A DNA stretch of 58,123 nucleotides from a virus: positions 1-58,123 of IMG/VR virus record IMGVR_UViG_3300028025_003736, one strand, 5' to 3'. The notes under the pieces were generated by a model. The model was given only the letters and a program-made list of their open reading frames with translations. It searched no databases and was not told the origin of the DNA. The stretch's first letter is position 1. The number at the start of each line of letters is the position of its first letter. The position numbers were made by a program, and so were the translations under genes. Positions 1-6,041 of the stretch are shown here, one piece after another.

Positions 1-192
1 CTTATTAAAGAGTCAGAAATCTCCAATGCCCTTTTTCACAATAATTAGTTAATTAACAGACCATTAACATATTAGTTTTTTTTGTAATGTTAGGGTACTC
101 AGTAGTAGAAATCGGTTTTCCTTTCTGTAGAGCTGAAACAAAAAATAATAGGGTCCCTTACGGTGTTACATTCCTCATCCAATCCCTACCTT

Positions 193-200
193 TACTTTTG
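193..200 (+). promoter_or_regulatory. Candidate -7 box TACTTTTG
   Basis: TACTTTTG fits the Bacteroidota -7 consensus TAnnTTTG. No clear TTG lies 18-21 nt upstream, so support is partial. It would give the first gene a leader of about 150 nt. Confidence 0.35.
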
Positions 201-297
201 CATATGTTTAGTTAAGTGATGACTTTACTGCTATATAATACTCACTTAATATATATAAGAAGAAAACCCCATAACTCTATGATTTACAATACTAAGA

Positions 298-349
298 TTC
301 CCCTATTAGGGAATTAAATCCCTGTGTATGGAAAATAAGAGTATATTTG
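298..349 (+). promoter_or_regulatory. Promoter TATATTTG with overlapping inverted repeats upstream
   Basis: TATATTTG at 342-349 fits TAnnTTTG exactly; the ATG of the first gene begins 4 nt after it, so the transcript would be leaderless. Upstream, AGGGA (308-312) and TCCCT (319-323) form an inverted repeat with a 6-nt spacer. TTCCC at about 298-302 can also pair with GGGAA (309-313). The dyads sit roughly where the -33 region should be, which suits an operator. Confidence 0.55.
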
Positions 350-352
350 AGT

Positions 353-874
353 ATGAAAAAGAAACACGAAGAGTACTTGTACAGCCCTTATAAGATTAAT
401 GGAATATCTGAAAAAATGTACATGACCAAGTCTGATGAGACATTAACAATTAATCCTGATACTGGTGAGTACTACACAATGAGAAAGGTGGGTCAAAACA
501 AGAATATACTACATGATGAGCTTGTGTATACAAAGCTGTTTCAAAATGGCGTAAACAGCATTATGGACATGTCTCACTCGTCTTTAAAGATACTGTTGTA
601 TGCAATGAGTATAGTAAGACCGCTTAGTGAGATTGTAGTGCTACACTCATCAGACGTATGTGAAGCTTGCAAAATAGCAGAAAAGACGTTTTATAATAAT
701 CTATTAGAAATACTAGACAAGAAGATACTATCTAGGAAGATGGGTTCTTCTATAGAGTTCTGGTTTGACCCAAACATATTCTTCAATGGTAACAGAATCA
801 ATGTAAGCAGGTATAGGTTGTCTAGTCTAAAAAACGACCTAAATTTGGGCAATGAAGTACGAAATCCCAGATGA
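353..874 (+). CDS. RepL-like winged-helix protein, first gene of the late arm
   Basis: Predicted 173-aa protein. The C-terminal half resembles the winged-helix core of plasmid RepL replication initiators: KLF near the start of the domain, a predicted helical stretch, then a wing ending in FWFDPNIFFNGNR, close to the usual YWINPNIFFNGD-type ending of that family. I chose the ATG at 353; a TTG at 347 lies inside the -7 box TATATTTG and is an unlikely start. It overlaps the next gene by 23 nt. RepL proteins bind DNA and start plasmid replication. At the head of a virion operon it could instead be a transcription regulator or act at a nearby origin. The family resemblance is by eye and moderate. 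Confidence 0.6.
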   Translation: MKKKHEEYLYSPYKINGISEKMYMTKSDETLTINPDTGEYYTMRKVGQNKNILHDELVYTKLFQNGVNSIMDMSHSSLKILLYAMSIVRPLSEIVVLHSSDVCEACKIAEKTFYNNLLEILDKKILSRKMGSSIEFWFDPNIFFNGNRINVSRYRLSSLKNDLNLGNEVRNPR

Positions 875-1466
875 GTTTAAGTCCTTTGTTTCAAATGTAA
901 AAAGAAGATGTAAGAACAATGGGGTGGAATTAGTTCTATCTCCATCAAGGACTGTTGTCTTAACAGATACCTTTAGTTCAGATTGCTCTGGGTATTTCGA
1001 CGGGGAAGATAAAGCATTAGTTGTTGCTTGTGGGAAACCATTTGAAGATTGGATAGAAATCCTAATACACGAATACTCTCACATGGAGCAGTGGCTAACA
1101 GACTCAAGGTGGAAGCACTGGGAGGACACCTGCTTAGCTCTTTGGGATTGGATGGATAAGGCAAGAATGCTTAACAGCACACAACTAAATAATGTCATAG
1201 ACAGCATGATTGAGCTAGAAAGAGACTGTGAGGTTAGGGCCTTAAATAACATCAAGAAGTGGAATCTTCCAATAAACAAGTCTATGTACAAGAGAAAGTC
1301 AAACCTTTATCTGTACAGTTACAGGCTTATGCCAGAGCTTAAGAAGTTCCCAACAGGGATATATGACAATAAACACATACTGTCAATGTGCCCCCCAAGG
1401 ATGCTAAAAAACTATAAAAAAGTTCCTGCCAATATTAGAAAAGCTATTATGGAGGTATATTCTTAA
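852..1466 (+). CDS. Putative zinc metallopeptidase (HEYSH motif)
   Basis: A 204-aa protein with the zincin signature HExxH at residues 73-77 (HEYSH), preceded by a hydrophobic strand (EILI) and followed by a possible third ligand in ELERDCE (residues 121-127). The N-terminal 70 residues look like a small alpha/beta domain. No signal peptide is visible, so it would act in the host cytoplasm or be packaged. Similar small HEYSH proteins occur in Bacteroidota phages, but I know no defined substrate. It starts inside the RepL-like gene (23-nt overlap), implying co-translation. Roles in prohead maturation or host-protein cleavage are possible; nothing here decides between them. Confidence 0.7.
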   Translation: MKYEIPDEFKSFVSNVKRRCKNNGVELVLSPSRTVVLTDTFSSDCSGYFDGEDKALVVACGKPFEDWIEILIHEYSHMEQWLTDSRWKHWEDTCLALWDWMDKARMLNSTQLNNVIDSMIELERDCEVRALNNIKKWNLPINKSMYKRKSNLYLYSYRLMPELKKFPTGIYDNKHILSMCPPRMLKNYKKVPANIRKAIMEVYS

Positions 1467-1473
1467 TTTGTAC

Positions 1474-1481
1474 TATTTTTG
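1474..1481 (+). promoter_or_regulatory. Candidate -7 box TATTTTTG before the small-protein cluster
   Basis: TATTTTTG matches TAnnTTTG and lies 15 nt before the ATG at 1497, in the only gap between the metallopeptidase gene and the small basic genes. No good -33 TTG is evident. Confidence 0.45.
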
Positions 1482-1496
1482 TTAAAATTAAAAACG

Positions 1497-1688
1497 ATGA
1501 AAGCAAAACTCGGAAGCGGAAAAAAGTTTGAAGCTGTAGCCAAGAAAGCGGCAGCGTCTTATGTAAAGAAAGGAATGCCTGCAGCAAAAGCAAAAGCTAT
1601 CGGTGCTGCTATTGCAGCTAAAGCTGGAGCAGCTAAGTATGGCCAAAAGAAGATGACTCAAATGGCAGTAAAAGGTAAAAAGAAATAA
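1497..1688 (+). CDS. Small Ala/Lys-rich basic protein
   Basis: A 63-aa protein made mostly of Ala, Lys and Gly, starting MKAKLGSGKKFEAV and ending with a run of basic residues. Similar short Lys/Ala-rich proteins sit at this position in many Bacteroidota phages. The composition suggests nucleic-acid binding or a packaged virion component. The ATG at 1497 is preferred over a TTG at 1479, which lies inside the promoter-like TATTTTTG. First of seven compact genes read in the same direction. Confidence 0.7.
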   Translation: MKAKLGSGKKFEAVAKKAAASYVKKGMPAAKAKAIGAAIAAKAGAAKYGQKKMTQMAVKGKKK

Positions 1689-1690
1689 CA

Positions 1691-2002
1691 ATGCAACAAC
1701 CTAAAAAACCACTTGGATTAAGTAAGCCACCAAAGATTTCAGTTAAGAAAGCTAAAGAAATGTCTGATTCATTAATGAGAGAATCTTTGGGTAAAAAAAT
1801 GCTAGCTAGTCAACAAGAAAAAATTGGTAGAGCTTTTATAAAAGCAGGTAAGGGAGATTGGAATATGGTTCTTGATATTAAGGGGACAAGTACACCAACT
1901 GCATTTGAAAGATTAAAAATAGCAAAAAACGCTAGAGCCTCAGCATCAGTAGATTCTGCAAAATCGGTAAAACTTAAAAATTTAGTTAAAAATATTAAAT
2001 AA
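1691..2002 (+). CDS. Small basic protein with KKPLGLSKP N-terminus
   Basis: A 103-aa Lys-rich protein of unknown function, starting MQQPKKPLGLSKPPKISVKK. Its first 25 or so residues are nearly repeated at the start of the gene at 2211, including a 27-bp identical DNA stretch, so the two share an ancestral duplication. The remainder diverges. It starts 2 nt after the previous stop. High charge and a proline-rich N-terminus suggest a disordered, possibly virion-packaged protein. Confidence 0.65.
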   Translation: MQQPKKPLGLSKPPKISVKKAKEMSDSLMRESLGKKMLASQQEKIGRAFIKAGKGDWNMVLDIKGTSTPTAFERLKIAKNARASASVDSAKSVKLKNLVKNIK

Positions 2003-2248
2003 CAATGCAACAACCTAAACCCAAAAAAGGACCTGTTCCGACAAAAGAAGATATTGCATTTTCTAAGAAATCAGGGATTTCTATTGAACAAGTTATGGCG
2101 CAGGGGGGTGTAACTCCATCTGCTGTAATTAAGCAGGGAGATAAGAGTCGTGCATATGATGTTAAATATGGCCCTGGTCTTTATAAAAAAATTGTTAAAA
2201 AGAAATAATCATGCCACAGGATAAAAAACCACTTGGATTAAGTAAGCC
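1702..2248 (+). repeat. 27-bp direct repeat (1702-1728 and 2222-2248)
   Basis: Identical 27-bp copies encode KKPLGLSKP near the start of two genes (1691-2002 and 2211-2510). The intervening gene at 2005 shares only the MQQPK start. The arrangement points to a tandem duplication followed by divergence, or recombination between small genes. Confidence 0.8.
2005..2208 (+). CDS. Small basic protein, unknown function
   Basis: A 67-aa Lys/Gly-rich protein starting MQQPKPKKGPVPTKEDIAFS and ending IVKKK. It shares the AACAATGCAACAACCTAAA leader and start with the gene at 1691, so start regions have been copied between neighbours. No domain recognised. Adjacent to both neighbours with 2-nt gaps. Confidence 0.6.
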   Translation: MQQPKPKKGPVPTKEDIAFSKKSGISIEQVMAQGGVTPSAVIKQGDKSRAYDVKYGPGLYKKIVKKK

Positions 2249-2510
2249 TAAAAAGATTTCTGTAAAAAGGGCATTGGAGATTTCTGACTCTTTAATAAGT
2301 GCTCCAACTAAATCCATGAGAGAATCAGACTCTAACTATGAAAAAAGTGAAAGACTTAGAATGCAAGTATATTCTAAAATGACTCCATCTCAGATAAAGG
2401 CACTCGAGAGCAGAAAAGACTCTTTAATTACTAAAAGCTTAAAGTCTGAAGTAAAAAGCCTTCGTGAAGTGATGAATAAGAAATACCCAAAAATTGTTCC
2501 TAAAAATTAA
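2211..2510 (+). CDS. Small basic protein, paralogue of the gene at 1691
   Basis: A 99-aa protein starting MPQDKKPLGLSKPKKISVKR, near-identical over its first 25 residues to the protein encoded at 1691, then diverging into a Lys/Ser-rich helical region. No catalytic motif is visible. Position and composition suggest a small structural or DNA-associated virion protein. Confidence 0.65.
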   Translation: MPQDKKPLGLSKPKKISVKRALEISDSLISAPTKSMRESDSNYEKSERLRMQVYSKMTPSQIKALESRKDSLITKSLKSEVKSLREVMNKKYPKIVPKN

Positions 2511-2513
2511 TAT

Positions 2514-2636
2514 ATGGCAAAGGCTAAGGGAGGTTCTGAGAAAGTAAAAGCATCTTTTGGTAAAAGAAAGAAAGGTGTTGCTCAGAAGTCTTTCAATAAG
2601 CATGACCGTAAAGACCGTAAATACCGTGGTAAATGA
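2514..2636 (+). CDS. Very small Lys/Arg-rich protein (40 aa)
   Basis: The ORF from ATG 2514 to TGA 2634-2636 encodes 40 residues, about a third of them Lys or Arg (starts MAKAKGGSEKVKASFGKRKK, ends DRKYRGK). Such short, highly basic proteins recur next to DUF5872-like genes in Bacteroidota phages. Its stop overlaps the next start as ATGA, so translation is probably coupled. A role in DNA condensation or packaging is inferred from charge only. Confidence 0.65.
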   Translation: MAKAKGGSEKVKASFGKRKKGVAQKSFNKHDRKDRKYRGK

Positions 2637-3019
2637 GTACCGCAATTAAAAAAAATCCTGGATTATGGAAACGTATAGTTGCAAATGTAAAAGCTGGTTC
2701 CAAAGGTGGAAATGTAAACGAATGGTCTGCCAGAAAAGCTCAACTGGCGGTAACATTGTACAAAAACTCTGGTGGTGGATATCAAGGAAAGAAGTCAAGC
2801 TCAAATTCATTGTCGAATTGGACGAAGCAGAATTGGATGACCTCTTCAGGGAAGCCGTCGGCTGGGAAGCGTCGGTATTTACCGGAGAAAGCATGGAAGG
2901 CATTGAGCCCAAGCCAAAGAAGAGCAACAAACCAAGCAAAAGCACAGGGAAGCAAACAGGGAAAGCAGTTCGTTCAACAACCAAAAAAGATAGCTCAAGT
3001 CGTAAAAAAATATAGATAA
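2633..3019 (+). CDS. DUF5872-like basic protein
   Basis: A 128-aa basic protein with the family-like segments WTKQNWMTSSGK, RYLPEKAWKALSPSQ and GKQFVQQPKKIA. I recognise these from a conserved family of unknown function found in phages, large DNA viruses and some bacteria (DUF5872-like). It overlaps the 40-aa gene upstream by 4 nt. A competing frame (2665-3015) gives an unlikely Cys/Trp-rich start and is rejected. Probably a virion-associated or DNA-binding protein. Confidence 0.7.
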   Translation: MSTAIKKNPGLWKRIVANVKAGSKGGNVNEWSARKAQLAVTLYKNSGGGYQGKKSSSNSLSNWTKQNWMTSSGKPSAGKRRYLPEKAWKALSPSQRRATNQAKAQGSKQGKQFVQQPKKIAQVVKKYR

Positions 3020-3039
3020 CTATATAAAAGACTATACAA

Positions 3040-3993
3040 ATGCCAGAAGATAAAAAGCCAAAACCAAGTGTAGTAAAAAAAGAAAAGCCTAAAGCTTCTA
3101 CATTAAGGTCGATTATTAAAGATTTTCTTTCTAGTGCAGGTGGTACTATGGCAAAAGGTGCTGAAAATATGTCTTCCCCTGGTATAGCTAAAGCAACTAG
3201 TCAATTTGCCTTAGATAGAATGTCAAAAAAGATTACTCCTTATGGATATACTACTGGAGAAGGCTCAAGTCTTGTTAGAGGGGCAAAAGTAGTTGGTCTT
3301 AATAAGATGGAAAAAACTAGAGCTAATATAGAAAAGGCAATAAAAGAAAATAAGCCAAAAGTTCTAGTTGGAGAAGACGTATATATAGATACAGATGCAG
3401 CAAAAGTAAGACTTGACTTACTTAATCTACTTTCAAATAAACAACAAAGATTCAAAAATATAATACCTTCAGAATTTACTCCACTAGATTATAAAAAGGG
3501 TACAAAATACGTAAAGTCTAATAAAATTGATGAACTAGTACTAAGTAATTTAGGAATAAAAGGAGACAAGATATCTGGTATAAATGATTTGAAACAGGCA
3601 TTAGATAATATAACTGCTACAAGGCCTTCAGGTAGAAAGCCTACTGAAGAAGAATTAAAGATTTCGCCATATTACACTCCACAAGAAAAGGTAACAGGTA
3701 AATATGGTAATTTAGTTGGAGACCCTGTAATGGGTGATGCTACATATAATGTAGGTGAAGACGATAAAGGATACTTTATATCTTATCGTGACACTTGGGA
3801 TTTAAATCCAAATGAGGGAGGGACATCAGAAGAGGAAGTATTGGCATCTCCCTATAGTGTAGAAGGATTATTACAGAAAGCAAAAGTTTTAGGAAAAGAA
3901 GCTGCTTCTGGGTTATTGAAAGTAAGTTCATCTGCTCCTGAAATTTATGGTAGAATTTATTTTGACAAAAAAACTGGTAAAAGAGTTAAGTAG
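3040..3993 (+). CDS. Hypothetical 317-aa late protein
   Basis: No family recognised. The N-terminus (MPEDKKPKPSVVKKEKPK) resembles the Lys/Pro-rich starts of the small neighbours, followed by a mixed domain with short Ser/Gly linkers and no obvious membrane segment. It may be a minor virion protein. Its last 66 nt are overlapped by the opposing small membrane gene that ends at 3928. Confidence 0.6.
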   Translation: MPEDKKPKPSVVKKEKPKASTLRSIIKDFLSSAGGTMAKGAENMSSPGIAKATSQFALDRMSKKITPYGYTTGEGSSLVRGAKVVGLNKMEKTRANIEKAIKENKPKVLVGEDVYIDTDAAKVRLDLLNLLSNKQQRFKNIIPSEFTPLDYKKGTKYVKSNKIDELVLSNLGIKGDKISGINDLKQALDNITATRPSGRKPTEEELKISPYYTPQEKVTGKYGNLVGDPVMGDATYNVGEDDKGYFISYRDTWDLNPNEGGTSEEEVLASPYSVEGLLQKAKVLGKEAASGLLKVSSSAPEIYGRIYFDKKTGKRVK

Positions 3994-4143
3994 ATATCTC
4001 CAATAAGCCTTAGTAAAAAGAAATATAGTTACTATTGGCCATATAATACAAAATATTATAACATTTATAGCTTGGTATGATATTCCAAATATATTTGCCA
4101 AATAACTTAAGAAAAACATACAATTGTTGAATATTTCATTCAT
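3928..4143 (-). CDS. Small membrane protein in reverse orientation (moron candidate)
   Basis: A 71-aa protein starting MNEIFNNCMFFLSYLANIFG. One strong membrane segment (roughly residues 22-42, INVIIFCIIWPIVTIFLF) is followed by a basic tail. The pattern 'FG-xSY-xxINVIIFCIIWP' resembles short membrane proteins I associate with Bacteroidota phages and mobile elements; function unknown. It is the only likely leftward gene inside the rightward arm. A matching -7 box (TATTTTTG, 4193-4186) and the AACTATG start context typical of minus-arm genes support it. A membrane moron could alter superinfection or host physiology. Confidence 0.5.
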   Translation of the reverse strand: MNEIFNNCMFFLSYLANIFGISYQAINVIIFCIIWPIVTIFLFTKAYWRYLLNSFTSFFVKINSTINFRSR

Positions 4144-4185
4144 AGTTGTAATTTTGATTAAAGTTATAATATAATTGTAAATTAG

Positions 4186-4193
4186 CAAAAATA
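4186..4193 (-). promoter_or_regulatory. Candidate promoter for the reverse membrane gene
   Basis: Read on the minus strand, TATTTTTG fits TAnnTTTG and lies 43 nt before the ATG at 4143. No clear -33 TTG. Confidence 0.35.
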
Positions 4194-4198
4194 TTTTT

Positions 4199-4504
4199 AT
4201 GATTGACTATAGGGGGATAAAGTTTGCAGGATACAATAAGCCCAAAGACGCTAATGATGGAGTTCATAAGAAGGTTGTTCTTGCGAAAGAAGGAGATAAA
4301 GTCCGACTTGTAAGATTTGGGGCTAAAGGATATTCTTCAAACTACTCACCAGATGCTAGAGAACAATATAGAAGCAGGCACGCAAAAGAAGCAAATAGTT
4401 CAAAGTTAACTGCAGGATGGTGGGCATACCATTTTCTATGGTCAAAAAGCTCCCAAGTTTATAGAAGTGGAAAAACTTCTGGAAAAGGAGAAAGGTTTAA
4501 GTAA
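4199..4504 (+). CDS. Conserved phage hypothetical protein (FAGYNKPK family)
   Basis: A 101-aa protein starting MIDYRGIKFAGYNKPK and containing VVLAKEGDKVRLVRFGAKG, RHAKEANSSKLTAGWWAYHF and a basic end. The order 'KFAGxNKPK ... VLAKEGxKVxLIRFGxxG ... FxARHxxN...MSAxYWAxxxxW' is one I recognise from many tailed phages of Bacteroidota and cyanobacteria, usually near the packaging genes. Its function is not established. Found in a position consistent with a small virion or packaging accessory protein. Confidence 0.7.
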   Translation: MIDYRGIKFAGYNKPKDANDGVHKKVVLAKEGDKVRLVRFGAKGYSSNYSPDAREQYRSRHAKEANSSKLTAGWWAYHFLWSKSSQVYRSGKTSGKGERFK

Positions 4505-4552
4505 CTTTACATTCACGGCCATTATAGCCGACAAAACCAAAAACCATAAACT

Positions 4553-5155
4553 ATGTACAACAAATTGTACAACACGATTAAGCCTGTTGGCAGGAGGATA
4601 ATTGTTGCAGTAAATTCCAGGGAGAAAAATAGCCATGAAATAGAAATGGCAGACGGTACAAAAGTTGAGCTTTATGTAGACAATACATACTCATGGGATA
4701 GCCGTATTACTAACCACACACAAGGCGTACTCCTTACAGACTACAAAAACTTAAAAGCAGGAACAAATGTGCTATTACACCACAATTCATTTAACGATGA
4801 AAATAAGCTGGATATCGAGCCAGATATACATACCTCAATTCACGCAGTCGATGAGATGTTCATATACTTTGGTATAGATGGAGAAGATATGATATGCATA
4901 GATGGGTTTATGATTGCTGAAAGGATATACGAAGAAAATGATGTTACCGAAGGTGGAATTATCCTAGTAGAAAAGAAGCAGCATGAGTCTATGCTTAGAA
5001 TACTTGGTAAGCCAGAGTCTATAACAGACTTTGAGGTTGGAGATATAGCAATTGTTTACAAGAAGTCCGATTATGAGATGACTCATAATATAGGCGGTAA
5101 ACTCAAGAAAATAATACGTTTAAAATATTCAGATTGTCTAGGAAAATGTCAATAG
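4553..5155 (+). CDS. Putative GroES-like co-chaperonin, possibly with two Cpn10-type folds
   Basis: A 200-aa protein. The start (NTIKPVGRRIIVAV) matches the 'IKPLGDRVLVK' opening of GroES, followed by KAGTNVLLHH, like the 'VKVGDKVLF' strand. A second set follows: FMIAERIYEEN, GGIILVEKK and FEVGDIAIVYKK, ending in GGKLKKIIRLKYSDCLG. I read this as two divergent GroES-like barrels in one chain; standard GroES is about 95 aa. Phage co-chaperonins such as T4 gp31 adapt host GroEL for capsid folding, and the location just upstream of terminase, portal and capsid fits that role. The assignment is by eye. Confidence 0.5.
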   Translation: MYNKLYNTIKPVGRRIIVAVNSREKNSHEIEMADGTKVELYVDNTYSWDSRITNHTQGVLLTDYKNLKAGTNVLLHHNSFNDENKLDIEPDIHTSIHAVDEMFIYFGIDGEDMICIDGFMIAERIYEENDVTEGGIILVEKKQHESMLRILGKPESITDFEVGDIAIVYKKSDYEMTHNIGGKLKKIIRLKYSDCLGKCQ

Positions 5156-5460
5156 AAGAAAAACTAAAGCTGTACGAAGAGGATGGTATTGTAGGAGCAT
5201 ACTATTCACTAAATAGGAAGCTAAATGAAATAACAGGATTGCTTAATAATAATGACCTAACTAAACTCGACCTAGCAGATAAGAATGATGGGTCATGGGA
5301 GAGGGTGTTAAAGCTATTTAACTCTGTAGGGGAAATAAACGATGTAATGAAGAAGCTAAGAATGGACAACCAACTTTCTGGAGATGAGGAAAAAGATAAG
5401 TCAAGAAGAAAACCAATCATAGAAGAACTATTCTCAAATGACTCGAATAAGTCCCAATGA
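5146..5460 (+). CDS. Hypothetical 104-aa protein upstream of terminase
   Basis: A charged, mostly helical 104-aa protein starting MSIEEKLKLYEEDGIVGAYY. I chose ATG 5146 over TTG 5134; either overlaps the end of the GroES-like gene. No motif recognised. Its place two genes ahead of the large terminase makes it one of two candidates for a small-terminase or packaging accessory role. It overlaps the next gene by 23 nt. Confidence 0.6.
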   Translation: MSIEEKLKLYEEDGIVGAYYSLNRKLNEITGLLNNNDLTKLDLADKNDGSWERVLKLFNSVGEINDVMKKLRMDNQLSGDEEKDKSRRKPIIEELFSNDSNKSQ

Positions 5461-6040
5461 CGATAAGGAAGTAATTTATGATGCGTATCAAAGAGTGCTT
5501 AATAATCTTCGTGTCCAAAGACATAAGAATAAGGAGCATGTGCTACACAAGAGGAAAATAATAAAGGAAAAGAATAAGAAGTATAACACTCTTCATTGGA
5601 AATTGTTCAGGATGAATCAGGTTGTATTTGGTCTTGATGCTGAGATTAAAAAATTAAAGATATTTCATAATAAGAAAAAAGCAGAAGGAAGGAAAGTCGG
5701 ATATAAGGAGGCGATAAAAAGATTTGACAAAATAGCTTTTACCCCAGAAAGTCCATACAAGTTCTTGGCTATGTCAGATTTATTATCTGATATAATTAAA
5801 CACAGTATAAAGGAGATTTCATTTATATTATGGGCTAATCAATTTGACTTCTTCACTAAGAAAGACTTTGATAGAGACCTTTCTAAGTCTGAAATACCAT
5901 ATTATCACATGGTTTCAAAGATGAAGAAAAATAGTATATTGAATGTTGTGGGTTCTGAAAAACAGAGGAATATATATAGTCTTACAGGAATAGGTAAGCA
6001 ATTAGCATTAAAAATAAACAAGTATATTAAAAATATATAA
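5438..6040 (+). CDS. Winged-helix protein next to terminase (small-terminase candidate)
   Basis: A 200-aa basic protein. The first 80 residues are Lys-rich and helical. The last 80 (from about HSIKEISFILWANQ to TGIGKQLALKINKYI) look like a MarR-type winged helix: a recognition-helix region (DRDLSKSEIPYYHMVSKMKK), a short wing, and the common 'Y-x-L-T-x-x-G' ending. Crass-like phages carry MarR-like proteins near packaging genes, and small terminases often contain HTH folds. I therefore see two possible roles, DNA recognition for packaging or transcription control, and cannot choose. The stop is 1 nt before the terminase start. Confidence 0.55.
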   Translation: MTRISPNDDKEVIYDAYQRVLNNLRVQRHKNKEHVLHKRKIIKEKNKKYNTLHWKLFRMNQVVFGLDAEIKKLKIFHNKKKAEGRKVGYKEAIKRFDKIAFTPESPYKFLAMSDLLSDIIKHSIKEISFILWANQFDFFTKKDFDRDLSKSEIPYYHMVSKMKKNSILNVVGSEKQRNIYSLTGIGKQLALKINKYIKNI

Positions 6041-6041
6041 T

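Larger units (their letters stand above)
1..352. other. Non-coding leader ahead of the rightward (late) arm
   Basis: No convincing gene lies here. The stretch holds one copy of TTAACATATT (64-73), two Bacteroidota-type -7 boxes pointing right (193-200 and 342-349), and overlapping inverted repeats around GGGAA (about 298-323). If the molecule is circular it joins the AT-rich end of the window and forms a divergent control region between the two arms. Confidence 0.6.

Noticed and set aside
2665-3015. 116-aa ORF overlapping the DUF5872-like gene
   Set aside because: Its Cys/Trp-rich start has no family resemblance, while the other frame carries conserved family segments.
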